Shown: positions 34,135 to 42,760, counted from the stretch's first letter. The stretch is DNA of 64,000 nucleotides from Gordonia effusa NBRC 100432 (GCF_000241305.1 NZ_BAEH01000017.1:28575-92574); one strand, 5' to 3'. Numbers and translations are program-made. The notes: generated from the sequence alone by a model not told the origin.

Positions 34135-34151
34135 TCAGTATCGTACTCGCT

Positions 34152-35081
34152 GTGAAAACACCAAAGTTTGCGGTTGCGGCCGCACTGATATTCGCGACGA
34201 TGTCGTCTCTCTACGGGACGACCACTTCCTCGGCAGCGCCCTCCTGCTCTCCATCCGACGCCGGCGTCGTGATTCCCGCGAGCCCGCCCGGTTTGTCGTG
34301 GGCAGAAAACGTCGGCTACGACCGCGCGGGCAATCTCTGGGTGTCACGTTCGGTGCGCAACGTCGTCGAACGCTATGACCAGGCCCGTCGACTGACCGGC
34401 TCGGTGCCAATTGAATCTCCCGGCGCGATACGGCTGGGACCAGACGGTCGCATGTACGTGGCTTCCGGCGACTCTCCGGTAAATATGATCCCGGGTCTAC
34501 CGAAAACCGGTCGCATTATGACCTTCGCCCCGTCATCGAAACAGCCCCGCGCGCGGGTCTACACAACTGGACTTGGAATGCCGAACGGTCTCGCGTTCGC
34601 CAACGACGGCGCGATGTACGTGGCCGACAGCAGCATCGGCGTGGTTCGAATCGATCGGCGCGGGGTGATCGACAGATCGTGGACCGCGCGGGCACCAAAG
34701 AACCTGTCCCCCAACGCCATTGTCAACGGCACCGGGATGAACGGCATCGTCATCATCGACGACATCGCTTATGTCACGCTCACTTCCAGTCTCACCGGAC
34801 GGATTCTGCGCATTCCACTTCGGAATCCGACTGCCGTCGGTGTCGCCGTCGATCTCACCGCTCCGCTGCCCGGCGTAGTCGACGACTTGGCCGCGCTCGA
34901 CAGCCACACCATCGCAGCGGCTACCACGACGGGGCAGGTCATCGTGGCAGATCTGCGTACCGGTCGGCGCTGCTCGGCGTCCTTGGGCGAGCCGCTGACC
35001 TCGGTGGCTGTCATTCCTTCTCAGCGGCACAGTCTCGTCGTCGGAACCGAGTCCGGAAATATCCGCCTCCTACGACGTTGA
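34152..35081 (+). CDS. Secreted NHL/SMP-30-like beta-propeller protein
   Basis: A 309-residue exported protein. The Sec signal peptide is basic MKTPK, a hydrophobic core, and cleavage likely after SSAA-P near residue 29. The rest is made of repeated four-strand blades typical of SMP-30/gluconolactonase or NHL proteins: GYDRAGNLWVSRSVRNVVER, RLGPDGRMYVASG, GMPNGLAFANDGAMYVAD and NAIVNGTGMNGIVIIDD. No catalytic residues can be assigned with confidence. Divergent TetR control suggests it is induced by a small molecule. The GTG start at 34152 is preceded by a leaderless -10 box. Confidence 0.8.
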   Translation: MKTPKFAVAAALIFATMSSLYGTTTSSAAPSCSPSDAGVVIPASPPGLSWAENVGYDRAGNLWVSRSVRNVVERYDQARRLTGSVPIESPGAIRLGPDGRMYVASGDSPVNMIPGLPKTGRIMTFAPSSKQPRARVYTTGLGMPNGLAFANDGAMYVADSSIGVVRIDRRGVIDRSWTARAPKNLSPNAIVNGTGMNGIVIIDDIAYVTLTSSLTGRILRIPLRNPTAVGVAVDLTAPLPGVVDDLAALDSHTIAAATTTGQVIVADLRTGRRCSASLGEPLTSVAVIPSQRHSLVVGTESGNIRLLRR

Positions 35082-35095
35082 GCATCGCCCTCCAC

Positions 35096-35168
35096 CGCAA
35101 ACCCCACAGCAAACGACAATCCCGACCCGGATTTCGGGTCGGGATTGTCGTTGCGAGTCGGGTTTGCG
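35096..35168. repeat. Palindromic repeat family A, copy 4
   Basis: A 17-bp stem, AACGACAATCCCGACCC (35112-35128) with its complement at 35136-35152, encloses a GGATTTC loop. Outer arms CGCAAACCC (35096-35104) and GGGTTTGCG (35160-35168) flank it. It lies between convergent genes. Compared with copy 3 there is a G-to-A change on the left arm and a matching C-to-T change on the right. Confidence 0.85.
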
Positions 35169-35175
35169 AACGGGG

Positions 35176-36153
35176 TCAGCAGCCGAAGGACGACGCTGTC
35201 GCCGCCGGCATACCTGTGTCCCGGCAGATGAATCCACTGCCTACTGCGACGGCACTCCAGCCACCACCGGTGTAGTGGAACGCGACTCGTGCTGGCTGGG
35301 CGGCACTCGAGACGGTCGTGCCGATCGCCCAGTCCCCGGCGCACTGGATATTCCCGATGGTGAACGGCTGAACCAATTGCGAGCCGTACTGCATGTTGGC
35401 GACACCCTGGAGCATATCCGGGGTAGCCGAATCACAGTGCGACACAGTGGTTGTCGTCGCGGCAGGCGTCGACGTCGCCGGCTGAGTCGATGTCGGTTGA
35501 GTCGTCGTCGGCGCAGTCGTCGTTGCCTTCGGACCCTCTGCGAGGGACTGCGACGGCACATTTCCGCTGGCGGTGATCGTCTTGCCATTGAGCGTGTAGA
35601 CAACTGTCACCGGACCACCGGTCGGATTCGCGTTGGCGTCATTCTTGTTGAGCCAGCGATAGGCAACCGACACGGTGTTGTCGGTCGAACCGACCACCGA
35701 TGTGAATGCCGTATTGCGGTCGGTGTCGGTCCGTAGGAATCCGTCAGCGTCGAAGAAGAGCACCTGTTCGGGCGAACTCGCCGTTCCACCGCGCAACTCC
35801 GCCTCGACCCACATCAACTTCGGGCAATTGCCGAGTTTCGCGTCGGTGCCGCGAACAGCAACAAGGTCTTTTCCGTAGTAGGTGTCGATGTTGCCGACCG
35901 CTCGAGTGACGACCGGTGACGTCAGGTCTAGACACTTTCCACCTCCAGCGGTGGCGGGCGTTCCGGTAGTGCCGGTCGTAGTCGAGTTCGCCGGTGTCGA
36001 CGCCGGGGCGCCAGTCGTGTTTGCCGTACCGGTCGACGTCACTGTGACCGACGGCGATTTCGTCGGTGAGCCAATGTCGTCACCGGGCTTACATCCGGTC
36101 ACGGTTACTGCGATACAAGCCGCCACCCCGAGCGCGGTCACTAGTCTTTTCAT
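35176..36153 (-). CDS. LppP/LprE-type lipoprotein
   Basis: A 325-residue exported lipoprotein. The N-terminus MKRLVTALGVAACIAVTVTG is followed by the lipobox Cys in VTGCKPGDD. A Thr/Pro/Ala-rich spacer and a DUF-type domain (LMWVEAELRGGTASSPEQVL, FFDADGFL) follow. A second Thr-rich linker with a near-perfect TQPTSTQPATSTPA run precedes a C-terminal module containing PFTIGNIQCAGDWAIG and the paired Cys residues of the LppP/LprE family. The protein is anchored to the membrane with unknown function. The ATG at 36153 starts directly at the signal peptide; a longer upstream frame has no signal sense. Confidence 0.82.
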   Translation of the reverse strand: MKRLVTALGVAACIAVTVTGCKPGDDIGSPTKSPSVTVTSTGTANTTGAPASTPANSTTTGTTGTPATAGGGKCLDLTSPVVTRAVGNIDTYYGKDLVAVRGTDAKLGNCPKLMWVEAELRGGTASSPEQVLFFDADGFLRTDTDRNTAFTSVVGSTDNTVSVAYRWLNKNDANANPTGGPVTVVYTLNGKTITASGNVPSQSLAEGPKATTTAPTTTQPTSTQPATSTPAATTTTVSHCDSATPDMLQGVANMQYGSQLVQPFTIGNIQCAGDWAIGTTVSSAAQPARVAFHYTGGGWSAVAVGSGFICRDTGMPAATASSFGC

Positions 36154-36298
36154 GCGTCCTCCATCATGGGCTCCCCCCGGCGAGGTGCCGGCGGATGAGT
36201 AGCAACGCGTGCTGCCGACGGTGAATTCGCACTGAAGAGATGGACCGTTAGCGTTCGCAATCATTGTCCATTTAGTTGAATGACCTGCCCGGCCGGGC

Positions 36299-36919
36299 CT
36301 ATTGAGAAACGGCGGCGGCCACACTCGCGAGCATCGGCAACGACCCGGTGATCAGCCCGAGGAGCTGATCACGATCGACGTCAGCGTGGTCGGCGAGCCA
36401 GGCAAGAGTGACTTCCTCGACAAATGACAGCCAACCGTGCACCGCCATCTCGACCAGCGGGGTCACCGCGATTCCGAGGACTTCGCTGTAGTCGGTGATG
36501 CGCTGGGCCATCGTCGCCCGCGTCTGCGCGAATACCTGCTGCAGTGCCGGATCGGCACTTGCGACGCCACGCAGAATCGCGCGATACGCGCCCGCGTTGC
36601 TGTAGACGAAATCCACGAACGCCGACATCGACCCGCGCAGGATCTCCAACGGCTCCCCAAGCGATGGATCGGGCGCGGTGCGCTCGAGCATGGCTTTGGC
36701 CTGCGCCGACGCCAGGGCAACGTGAAAGTCCTGCTTGGATTCGAAGTAGTGGAACAGCAACGCCCGCGATACCCCCGCCGCGTCTGCGATCGCCTCGGTC
36801 GTCACATCCTCCAGCGAGTGATCGCGGAGCATCTCCATGCCGAGGTCCAGAAACTGCTCCCGGCGGGCCTGCGGCGTCATACGCGTGCGCTTGGCTGGCA
36901 CGTCGGTTCGGGAGGTCAC
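36299..36919 (-). CDS. TetR-family regulator of the Baeyer-Villiger monooxygenase operon
   Basis: A 206-residue repressor: N-terminal FLDLGMEMLRDHSLEDVTTE and IADAAGVSRALLFHYFESK form the helix-turn-helix, and the C-terminal half is the helical ligand domain with GAYRAILRGVASADPAL. It is divergent from the flavin monooxygenase, with two tandem operators between them. The GTG at 36919 follows a -10 box (TAGGGT) by 6 nt, so it is probably leaderless. Confidence 0.9.
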   Translation of the reverse strand: MTSRTDVPAKRTRMTPQARREQFLDLGMEMLRDHSLEDVTTEAIADAAGVSRALLFHYFESKQDFHVALASAQAKAMLERTAPDPSLGEPLEILRGSMSAFVDFVYSNAGAYRAILRGVASADPALQQVFAQTRATMAQRITDYSEVLGIAVTPLVEMAVHGWLSFVEEVTLAWLADHADVDRDQLLGLITGSLPMLASVAAAVSQ

Positions 36920-36925
36920 CGGTCA

Positions 36926-36990
36926 ACCCTAACCTTCTATTGACATTTGTTCAATAGGCTATTGACGGCTGTTCAATAGCGCTCTATGGT
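36926..36990. promoter_or_regulatory. Divergent promoters with tandem TetR operators
   Basis: Two copies of CTATTGA-N7-TCAATAG lie side by side at 36937-36957 and 36959-36979, one helical turn pair (22 bp) apart. On the minus strand the tetR promoter has -35 TTGAAC (36949-36954), 17 nt and -10 TAGGGT (36926-36931). On the plus strand the monooxygenase promoter has -35 TTGACG (36962-36967), 17 nt and -10 TATGGT (36985-36990). Both promoters overlap an operator and both lead to leaderless starts. Confidence 0.75.
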
Positions 36991-36997
36991 GATGACC

Positions 36998-38530
36998 ATG
37001 ACAACGAGTGATGTACAAGTCGCGATCATCGGCGCAGGTTTCTCCGGACTGGGCGCAGCCATCAAACTCACCCAGGAAGGCATCTCTGATTTCGTCCTGC
37101 TCGACCGGGGCAGCGACTTCGGTGGAACCTGGCGAGACAACACCTATCCCGGTGCCGCGTGCGATGTCCCGTCACACCTCTACTCATACTCATTCGCGCT
37201 CAACCCGTCGTGGTCGCGGTCGTACTCGCATCAGCCCGAGATTCACCGCTACATCAACGGCGTCGCGGACACCTACGGTGTTCGGTCCAAGGCTCGGTTC
37301 AATACCGAAGTGACACAGGCAAACTGGGACGATAAAGCATCTCAGTGGGTAATCGACACCATGTCCGACGGGGTCAAGAAGCAGATTCGCGCGGCGGTCA
37401 TGGTCGGCGCCGTCGGCCCGCTGTGTGAACCAAACCTGCCAGATATCAAGGGATTCAACGACTTCGAAGGCAAGGTCGTCCATTCGGCCCGCTGGGACAA
37501 CGACTTTGACTACTCGGGCAAACGAGTCGCGGTCATCGGCACCGGGGCGTCGGCTATCCAGATCGTCCCGCAGCTGGGCAAAATCGCCGCGCAGCTCGAC
37601 GTCTACCAGCGCACCGCGCCGTGGATCGTGCCCCGCAATGAGCGTCGCTACCTCAAAGCGGAGAACTGGGCATTCAAGAATGTCCCCGGTTACCAAGCGG
37701 CCGCTCGCGGAACCATCTATACCGCAAGCGAATTCGTGGCCTTCGGCATGACGTATGCGCCAGCTGTCCTCAAGCCGGTGGAAGGGGTATGCCGCGCGAC
37801 GATTGCCCGCGCGATCAAGGACCCGGTGCTGCGCGAGAAGGCGACACCGAAATTCGCCGTCGGGTGCAAGCGCATTCTCAAGTCCAACGAGTGGTACCCC
37901 ACCCTGGCTCGCGACAACGTCGACCTGGTCACCGACGGCATCGATGAAATCACCTCGACCGGCATCAAGACCGCCGACGGCACCGTCCGCGATGTCGACG
38001 TTATCGTCGTCGCCACCGGCTTCCACGTCACCGACTCCCCCGCCTTCGAACGTATCGTCGGCGCCGATGGCCGCTCGCTCGCGGAGGTCTGGGAGGAGGG
38101 CGGCATGCAGGGGTACAAAGGATCATTCGTCCACGGCTTCCCGAATATGATGCTGATGGTCGGTCCGTCGACCGGCCTGGGCCACACCTCAATGGTCTAC
38201 ATGATCGAATCGCAGTTGAACTACCTGGTGGATTACCTCAAAACCGCCCGCAGCGGTTCGATCACCCGGGTGGACGTCAAAGCTGATGCGCAGCGCGACT
38301 ACAACACGTACATCCAGCGCAAACTGCGCCGGAGTGTCTGGACCAACGGCGGTTGCGCCTCCTGGTACAAGGACGCCCACGGCAACATCACTACGCTATG
38401 GCCAGGATTCACCTTCGACTTCCGGCGGATCACCCGCAGTTTCGACGCCGGGGCGTTCGACATCGTGCGTGGCTTGCCGAAGTCGTCGGCAGCCACTACT
38501 TCGACGGTCACCGTCGACGCAGTCTCCTAA
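36998..38530 (+). CDS. Flavin-containing Baeyer-Villiger-type monooxygenase (MymA/EthA-like)
   Basis: A 510-residue FAD/NADPH enzyme that inserts oxygen next to a carbonyl group. FAD-binding GAGFSGLG sits at the N-terminus. The Baeyer-Villiger fingerprint FEGKVVHSARW (FxGxxxHxxxW) is at about residue 160, and the NADPH-binding GTGASAIQI lies about 30 residues later. YPGAACDVPSHLYSYSF is typical of class B monooxygenases. The ATG at 36998 is 7 nt after the -10 box; the in-frame start 12 nt upstream lies within the promoter. The SDR gene follows after 33 nt, so an alcohol-ketone-ester pathway is likely, similar to mymA-sadH in M. tuberculosis. It is controlled by the divergent TetR. Confidence 0.9.
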   Translation: MTTSDVQVAIIGAGFSGLGAAIKLTQEGISDFVLLDRGSDFGGTWRDNTYPGAACDVPSHLYSYSFALNPSWSRSYSHQPEIHRYINGVADTYGVRSKARFNTEVTQANWDDKASQWVIDTMSDGVKKQIRAAVMVGAVGPLCEPNLPDIKGFNDFEGKVVHSARWDNDFDYSGKRVAVIGTGASAIQIVPQLGKIAAQLDVYQRTAPWIVPRNERRYLKAENWAFKNVPGYQAAARGTIYTASEFVAFGMTYAPAVLKPVEGVCRATIARAIKDPVLREKATPKFAVGCKRILKSNEWYPTLARDNVDLVTDGIDEITSTGIKTADGTVRDVDVIVVATGFHVTDSPAFERIVGADGRSLAEVWEEGGMQGYKGSFVHGFPNMMLMVGPSTGLGHTSMVYMIESQLNYLVDYLKTARSGSITRVDVKADAQRDYNTYIQRKLRRSVWTNGGCASWYKDAHGNITTLWPGFTFDFRRITRSFDAGAFDIVRGLPKSSAATTSTVTVDAVS

Positions 38531-38563
38531 CCGTCCACAACGTCACTCATTTAAGGACTGAAC

Positions 38564-39400
38564 ATGAAAGACTTCCGCGGAAAAGTAGTCGTCATCACCG
38601 GTGCCGGATCAGGCATGGGCCGTGACCTCGCCGTCAAGCTGGCTAAGCGGGGCGCCAAGATTGCCATCTCCGACGTCGACCCGACCGGTTTAGCAGCCAC
38701 CGAAAAGCTCGTCGCTGAGGCTGGCGCACAGGTGCACAGCCAGCTTCTCAACGTCGCCGAGCGTGAAGCGGTGCTCGAATACGCAGACACCGTCGCCAAA
38801 CACTTCGGCACCGTCAACGTCATCTTCAACAACGCCGGCATCGCCCACAACGGCGACGTCGAGAAGATGGAATTCAAGGACATCGAGCGTGTCATGGACG
38901 TCGACTTCTGGGGAGTTGTCAACGGCACCAAGGCATTTCTGCCCTACCTGATCGCATCGGGCGATGGCCACGTGGTTAACACCTCGTCACTCTTCGGTCT
39001 GCTGTCCGAGCCCGGCCAGTCGGCGTACAACTCGGCGAAGTTCGCGGTACGCGGCTTCACCGAGGCGCTGAACCAGGAGATGATCGTCGCCAAGCATCCG
39101 GTCAAGGTGACCTGTGTGCATCCCGGTGGCATCAAGACCGCCATCGCGCGCAACGCGACGAGTTCGGGTGACGACCCCAACCACGACAAGTTGACCGCTG
39201 CATTCGAGAAGTACCTACTCCGCATGCCGTCGGAGAAGGCGGCCGACATCATCATCCGCGGCGTCGAGCGCAATCGTGCGCGCGTGCTCGTCGGAAATGA
39301 CGCCAAGTTCTTGGATTTGTGGGTACGACTAGTGGCGTCGGGCTACCAGGGCATCACCGCGCGGCTCACGGCGCTCGGCACCAAGCGCTTCACCAAGTAG
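38564..39400 (+). CDS. Short-chain dehydrogenase/reductase
   Basis: A 278-residue classical SDR. The cofactor motif is TGAGSGMGRD (TGxxxGxG). NNAGIAHN precedes catalytic Ser in VVNTSSLFGL, and Tyr/Lys lie in SAYNSAKFAV (YxxxK). It oxidises or reduces an alcohol/ketone with NAD(P)H. It follows the Baeyer-Villiger monooxygenase in one operon and probably supplies its ketone substrate. The C-terminal end is extended relative to short SDRs and resembles Rv1245c, which occupies the same position between kgd and lpqZ in M. tuberculosis. Confidence 0.9.
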   Translation: MKDFRGKVVVITGAGSGMGRDLAVKLAKRGAKIAISDVDPTGLAATEKLVAEAGAQVHSQLLNVAEREAVLEYADTVAKHFGTVNVIFNNAGIAHNGDVEKMEFKDIERVMDVDFWGVVNGTKAFLPYLIASGDGHVVNTSSLFGLLSEPGQSAYNSAKFAVRGFTEALNQEMIVAKHPVKVTCVHPGGIKTAIARNATSSGDDPNHDKLTAAFEKYLLRMPSEKAADIIIRGVERNRARVLVGNDAKFLDLWVRLVASGYQGITARLTALGTKRFTK

Positions 39401-39424
39401 CCTCCCCGTTCCCAAAAAATCTGG

Positions 39425-39468
39425 ACAATGCGATGTCGTCGAGGGCAATCTGCCCTCGGCGACATTGT
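39425..39468. terminator. Hairpin between convergent SDR and lpqZ-like genes
   Basis: ATGTCGTCGAGGGCA (39433-39447) pairs with TGCCCTCGGCGACAT (39451-39465) with one mismatch and a 3-nt loop; ACAAT/ATTGT flanks extend it. There is no long T-run, which is usual for actinobacterial terminators. Its core GGGCAATCTGCCC is the reverse complement of the centre of the 69-bp repeat at 29224. Confidence 0.6.
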
Positions 39469-39481
39469 TATCTCCCGATCT

Positions 39482-40162
39482 TTAGTGGGTCAGGCCGTGG
39501 GTAACTACCCAACGCGCGGCCACCGTAGCCGGGTCTGTCTTCTCCGACTCGTGCGTCAACGCCAACAAATCGTCGGCGGTCAATTCGCCGGCGACCTTGT
39601 TGATGGTCTTGACCTGCTCACGGCTCAATGCGGCACTTCGGTACACCGGCACCAACTGCTGCGATGGCCCGGCCGGTTTGTCCAACGTATCGGTATCCGA
39701 CGCTGCCCCAGTTAGGCCGGACTTGGTCACCGACGTCGGGTCGGCGAGCGAAACCCCCTGTGGCAGAGCCTTATTCAACGCGACATAGGTCGAGTCGAAG
39801 TCGCTTGCGGTCGCCGACGTCACTTTTGCCGCATCCTCCTCGAAGCCTGGCGGCACGAGGGAAGCGAGAAGCTCTCCGGTGAAGGCGGGAAACAAATCCC
39901 GCTCGGTCTGCCCCATCGCGGTCAGTTGTCGAGAATCGTCGGCGATGACGATGTCCCGCGACACCGCCGAGCCCGCGGCGGCAAGCGCGGCTCGATAAAT
40001 ATGGGCGGCCATCGTCAGTGCCGGGTCGGATGACGCACCAACGACGAGCGTTCTCGCCTCGCTCGGCGTGGTCTGCACAGTGCAACCGCCCACCGCGCCC
40101 AGCGCCAGCACAACCGCCACCGCGGTGGCCAACCACGTTGCCGAGCGTCGGGGGTAGGGCAT
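39482..40162 (-). CDS. LpqZ-like glycine-betaine/osmoprotectant-type binding lipoprotein
   Basis: A 226-residue lipoprotein: signal MPYPRRSATWLATAVAV, then lipobox Cys in AVGGCTVQT. The mature part resembles an OpuAC-type substrate-binding protein (RTLVVGASSDPALTMAAHIY; RDLFPAFTGELLASL; LVPVYRSAALSREQV). No permease or ATPase lies beside it, as also for M. tuberculosis lpqZ (Rv1244), which sits in the same place between an SDR gene and corA. It is shorter than typical OpuAC proteins. The ATG at 40162 is preceded by AGGTGA. Confidence 0.75.
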   Translation of the reverse strand: MPYPRRSATWLATAVAVVLALGAVGGCTVQTTPSEARTLVVGASSDPALTMAAHIYRAALAAAGSAVSRDIVIADDSRQLTAMGQTERDLFPAFTGELLASLVPPGFEEDAAKVTSATASDFDSTYVALNKALPQGVSLADPTSVTKSGLTGAASDTDTLDKPAGPSQQLVPVYRSAALSREQVKTINKVAGELTADDLLALTHESEKTDPATVAARWVVTHGLTH

Positions 40163-40260
40163 TCGGTTCACCTGCACGACCCTAAGGTACCGGGTTCGGA
40201 CACCACGTTCCGGCGCCGCCGGCATCTGATAGCGCTTATCTGCGAGTACCATCTGCAACT

Positions 40261-41340
40261 GTGCCGTCGATACCCAGTATTCGTGGACCCGGCTGGGGGC
40301 AGCCGTCCCGCCGCGATCATTCGTCGCTACCTCATATCCCGGTACCAGTCGCACGGGCCATCGTCGACTGTGCCATTTACGTCGATGGGCAACGTCTGCC
40401 TGGAAAGTACGCGTATACCGCCGCCCTGCGGCAGGTACGCGAGCGCGGCGAGGGATTCGTCTGGCTTGGCCTGCACGCACCCGACGACGGTCAAATGCAA
40501 GGCGTCGCAGACGCTTTCGGTCTCCACGAGTTGGCGGTCGAGGACGCGGTGCACGCACATCAGCGGCCAAAGCTCGAGGTCTACGACGAAACACAGTTCC
40601 TCGTTCTGCGGACAGTGAAATATGTAGAACACGAGTCGATTCAAGCGACCAGCGAGGTGGTCGAAACCGGCGAAATCATGATCTTCTTCGGCAAGGATTT
40701 CGTCATCACTGTCCGCCACGGCGATCACACCCATCTATCCGACCTGCGGCACCACCTCGAAAAACGACCCGAACAACTCGCCCTCGGCCCGACGATGGTC
40801 ATGCATTCCATCGCCGACCTGGTCGTCGACAGCTACCTGGCGGTTACCGATCGGATGGAGGACGACGTCGATGCGATCGAACAGTCGGTCTTCGGCCGCG
40901 GCGGACTCGACATCGACCCGGTCTATCTGCTCAAACGCGAAGTGCTCGAAATGCGCCGGGCCGTCGCGCCGCTGATCGGACCGCTCAGCCAGCTGACCGC
41001 ATCGAATCAGGTTCCCAAAGAAGTGCGACGTTACCTCCGCGACGTCACCGATCACCTGACCACGGTTATCGATCGCGTCATCGAATTCGACGACGTGCTG
41101 TCGTCACTACTCGACGCGGCCGCGGCAAAGGTTGCGCTGCAACAGAATACGGATATGCGCAAGATCTCGGCCTGGGTAGCGATGGCGGCCGGCCCCACGA
41201 TGATTGCCGGCATCTACGGCATGAACTTCGACCACATGCCCGAATTGCATTGGGGCTATGGCTATTACATCGTGTTGACGGTGATGGTGCTGCTCACGAT
41301 CGTATTGTGGCGCAACTTCCGTAAGCACAATTGGCTGTAG
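40261..41340 (+). CDS. corA: CorA-type magnesium/divalent cation channel
   Basis: A 359-residue member of the CorA family. It has a large acidic cytoplasmic domain and long helices (VMHSIADLVVDSYLAVTDRM), then two C-terminal membrane helices. The first ends in the signature IYGMNF (GMN motif) and a periplasmic loop with MPELHWGYGY follows. It functions as a pentameric Mg2+ uptake channel. The GTG start at 40261 lies 8 nt after TACCAT, a leaderless pattern. The length and C-terminal KHNWL fit mycobacterial CorA (Rv1239c). Confidence 0.92.
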   Translation: MPSIPSIRGPGWGQPSRRDHSSLPHIPVPVARAIVDCAIYVDGQRLPGKYAYTAALRQVRERGEGFVWLGLHAPDDGQMQGVADAFGLHELAVEDAVHAHQRPKLEVYDETQFLVLRTVKYVEHESIQATSEVVETGEIMIFFGKDFVITVRHGDHTHLSDLRHHLEKRPEQLALGPTMVMHSIADLVVDSYLAVTDRMEDDVDAIEQSVFGRGGLDIDPVYLLKREVLEMRRAVAPLIGPLSQLTASNQVPKEVRRYLRDVTDHLTTVIDRVIEFDDVLSSLLDAAAAKVALQQNTDMRKISAWVAMAAGPTMIAGIYGMNFDHMPELHWGYGYYIVLTVMVLLTIVLWRNFRKHNWL

Positions 41341-41349
41341 ATTCACGGT

Positions 41350-41703
41350 ATGCATCAGCTTTTCTCCTACGGCACACTGCAATTGCCAGGCGTACAAGAA
41401 ACGACCTTTGGTCGTCTGCTCGACGGCCGACCGGACGCGATCGTCGGATTTCGTAGTGAGATCCTCACCATCACCGACCCGGTGGTAATCGAGCGCAGCG
41501 GGAGTGACGAACACCCGATCCTGCTGCGCGGCAACGCATCCGATGTAGTCGAGGGCACTACATTCACCATCAACGACGCCGATCTCGCGGCAGCCGACGA
41601 ATACGAAGTGGACGACTACACCCGGATCGAGGTGCCGCTGCGGTCGGGAGGCGTTGGGTGGGTCTATATATTCGGTGGAGATCACCCGTTATCGACTATA
41701 TGA
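41350..41703 (+). CDS. Gamma-glutamylcyclotransferase (AIG2-like) family protein
   Basis: A 117-residue single-domain protein of the GGCT/AIG2 fold. The substrate-loop motif is LFSYGTLQLPGVQ at the N-terminus and the candidate catalytic Glu lies in AADEYEVDDYTR. The family cleaves gamma-glutamyl groups or related bonds; the actual substrate is unknown. It begins 9 nt after corA but has its own TAGATT box 6 nt before the ATG. The 3' end overlaps the convergent Abi-like gene by 22 nt. Confidence 0.85.
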   Translation: MHQLFSYGTLQLPGVQETTFGRLLDGRPDAIVGFRSEILTITDPVVIERSGSDEHPILLRGNASDVVEGTTFTINDADLAAADEYEVDDYTRIEVPLRSGGVGWVYIFGGDHPLSTI

Positions 41704-42760
41704 TCCGTATCGTACGCAGCAAGGAGCGCGGAACGCGGAAAGTACCTCTTGTTCTGGACAAACGCCGATCCTCGACCTGACTTTCGATGGAGAATTGGAC
41801 TGTCTTCGGCGCGCCTAAGAGTCTCGGCTGATCTCAATTCCGATAAAAGAAAGATCTGGTATTGCGCACCCTCCCAACCGTTCTTCAACGCATAACCCAT
41901 TACTCTGGCCACCTTTTGATCAGAAACATCCGACGATTCTGCGAGTGCGTCTCGCTCACTCCGGTTCCATCTACTGGGAACAATCACATCGCGAATTCGA
42001 GGAAAGTATGGCTCGATCTTCTTGTCGCAGTAGAATCCCATATACGAAATTGGCGCAAATGAACGATCACTGGGACACACACGTATGCAGACACGGCCTT
42101 ATACATAGCGATCGCCTGATCAGCACTAGCCCCAACAACTACCACGTCGGACTGCGGTTGTACGGGCCGTTCCTTCGCTACCTCCGACACCGATTCGATT
42201 GACTCAATCCAGATTCTCGCCTTCGGGTCAATCCACTCCACCAGGGACAAGAGCTTTCGAAGTTCGATTCGAGCATCAAATTCGAGTAGGGAATCCTGAT
42301 GAGCACACCTATTTCTCAGGACTTTCATGTCCGTCAGCGCCTTGTGCACAGAGTCTCGCGTCCCAGGGGATCCAGGAAATGCTCTGCGAAGACTCTGCCT
42401 CCATAATTCTTCGTTCTCAGGAACTTTACTTAGCAAACTCGCCCAAAACCCCAATGTGAGTTCCGATATGATTGCATCAGGCGAGGCTACCTTCGTAGTT
42501 CCATCTCGACGCTTGAGTGCGGCATCCGCAACACTTGACAGTGCCTTTTGCCACGGGTAGCCAAGGGGGTGGATGGTCGCCAGCTGCGTCATCATCGCAT
42601 TACGCACAAGGACTTCGGTGTGATGGAAGCACTCAAATAGGGCCGATGCCATGCGGGCATTCCACTCGTAGAGGGTCCACGCCAAATCAACGTCATTTCC
42701 GCAGGCGCTCAAGAACGGCGCAAAACGCGCCTGCGAAACCCACCCCACATCCCGCTCCAT
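41682..42760 (-). pseudogene. Abi-like HEPN protein gene interrupted by a frameshift
   Basis: The first part (42760 down to about 42082) encodes an Abi-like domain. It has WVSQARFAPFLSACGNDVD, YEWNARMASALFECFHHTEV, VRNAMMTQL and the HEPN RNase motif RNRCAH (Rx4H, residues 149-154). The family's C-terminal part (SFAPISYMGFYCDKKIEP, QYQIFLLSELRS, RGSAFVQNKRY) continues in another frame down to 41682. The break lies at an (AC)4 run, 42075-42082. Removing one AC unit restores a single frame of about 345 residues, reading AYVCPSDRSFAP. As written, the gene yields a protein with a scrambled tail. Abi-like HEPN proteins act in phage abortive infection or toxin-antitoxin roles. The region is A+T-richer than its neighbours. 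A sequencing error is possible. Confidence 0.75.
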
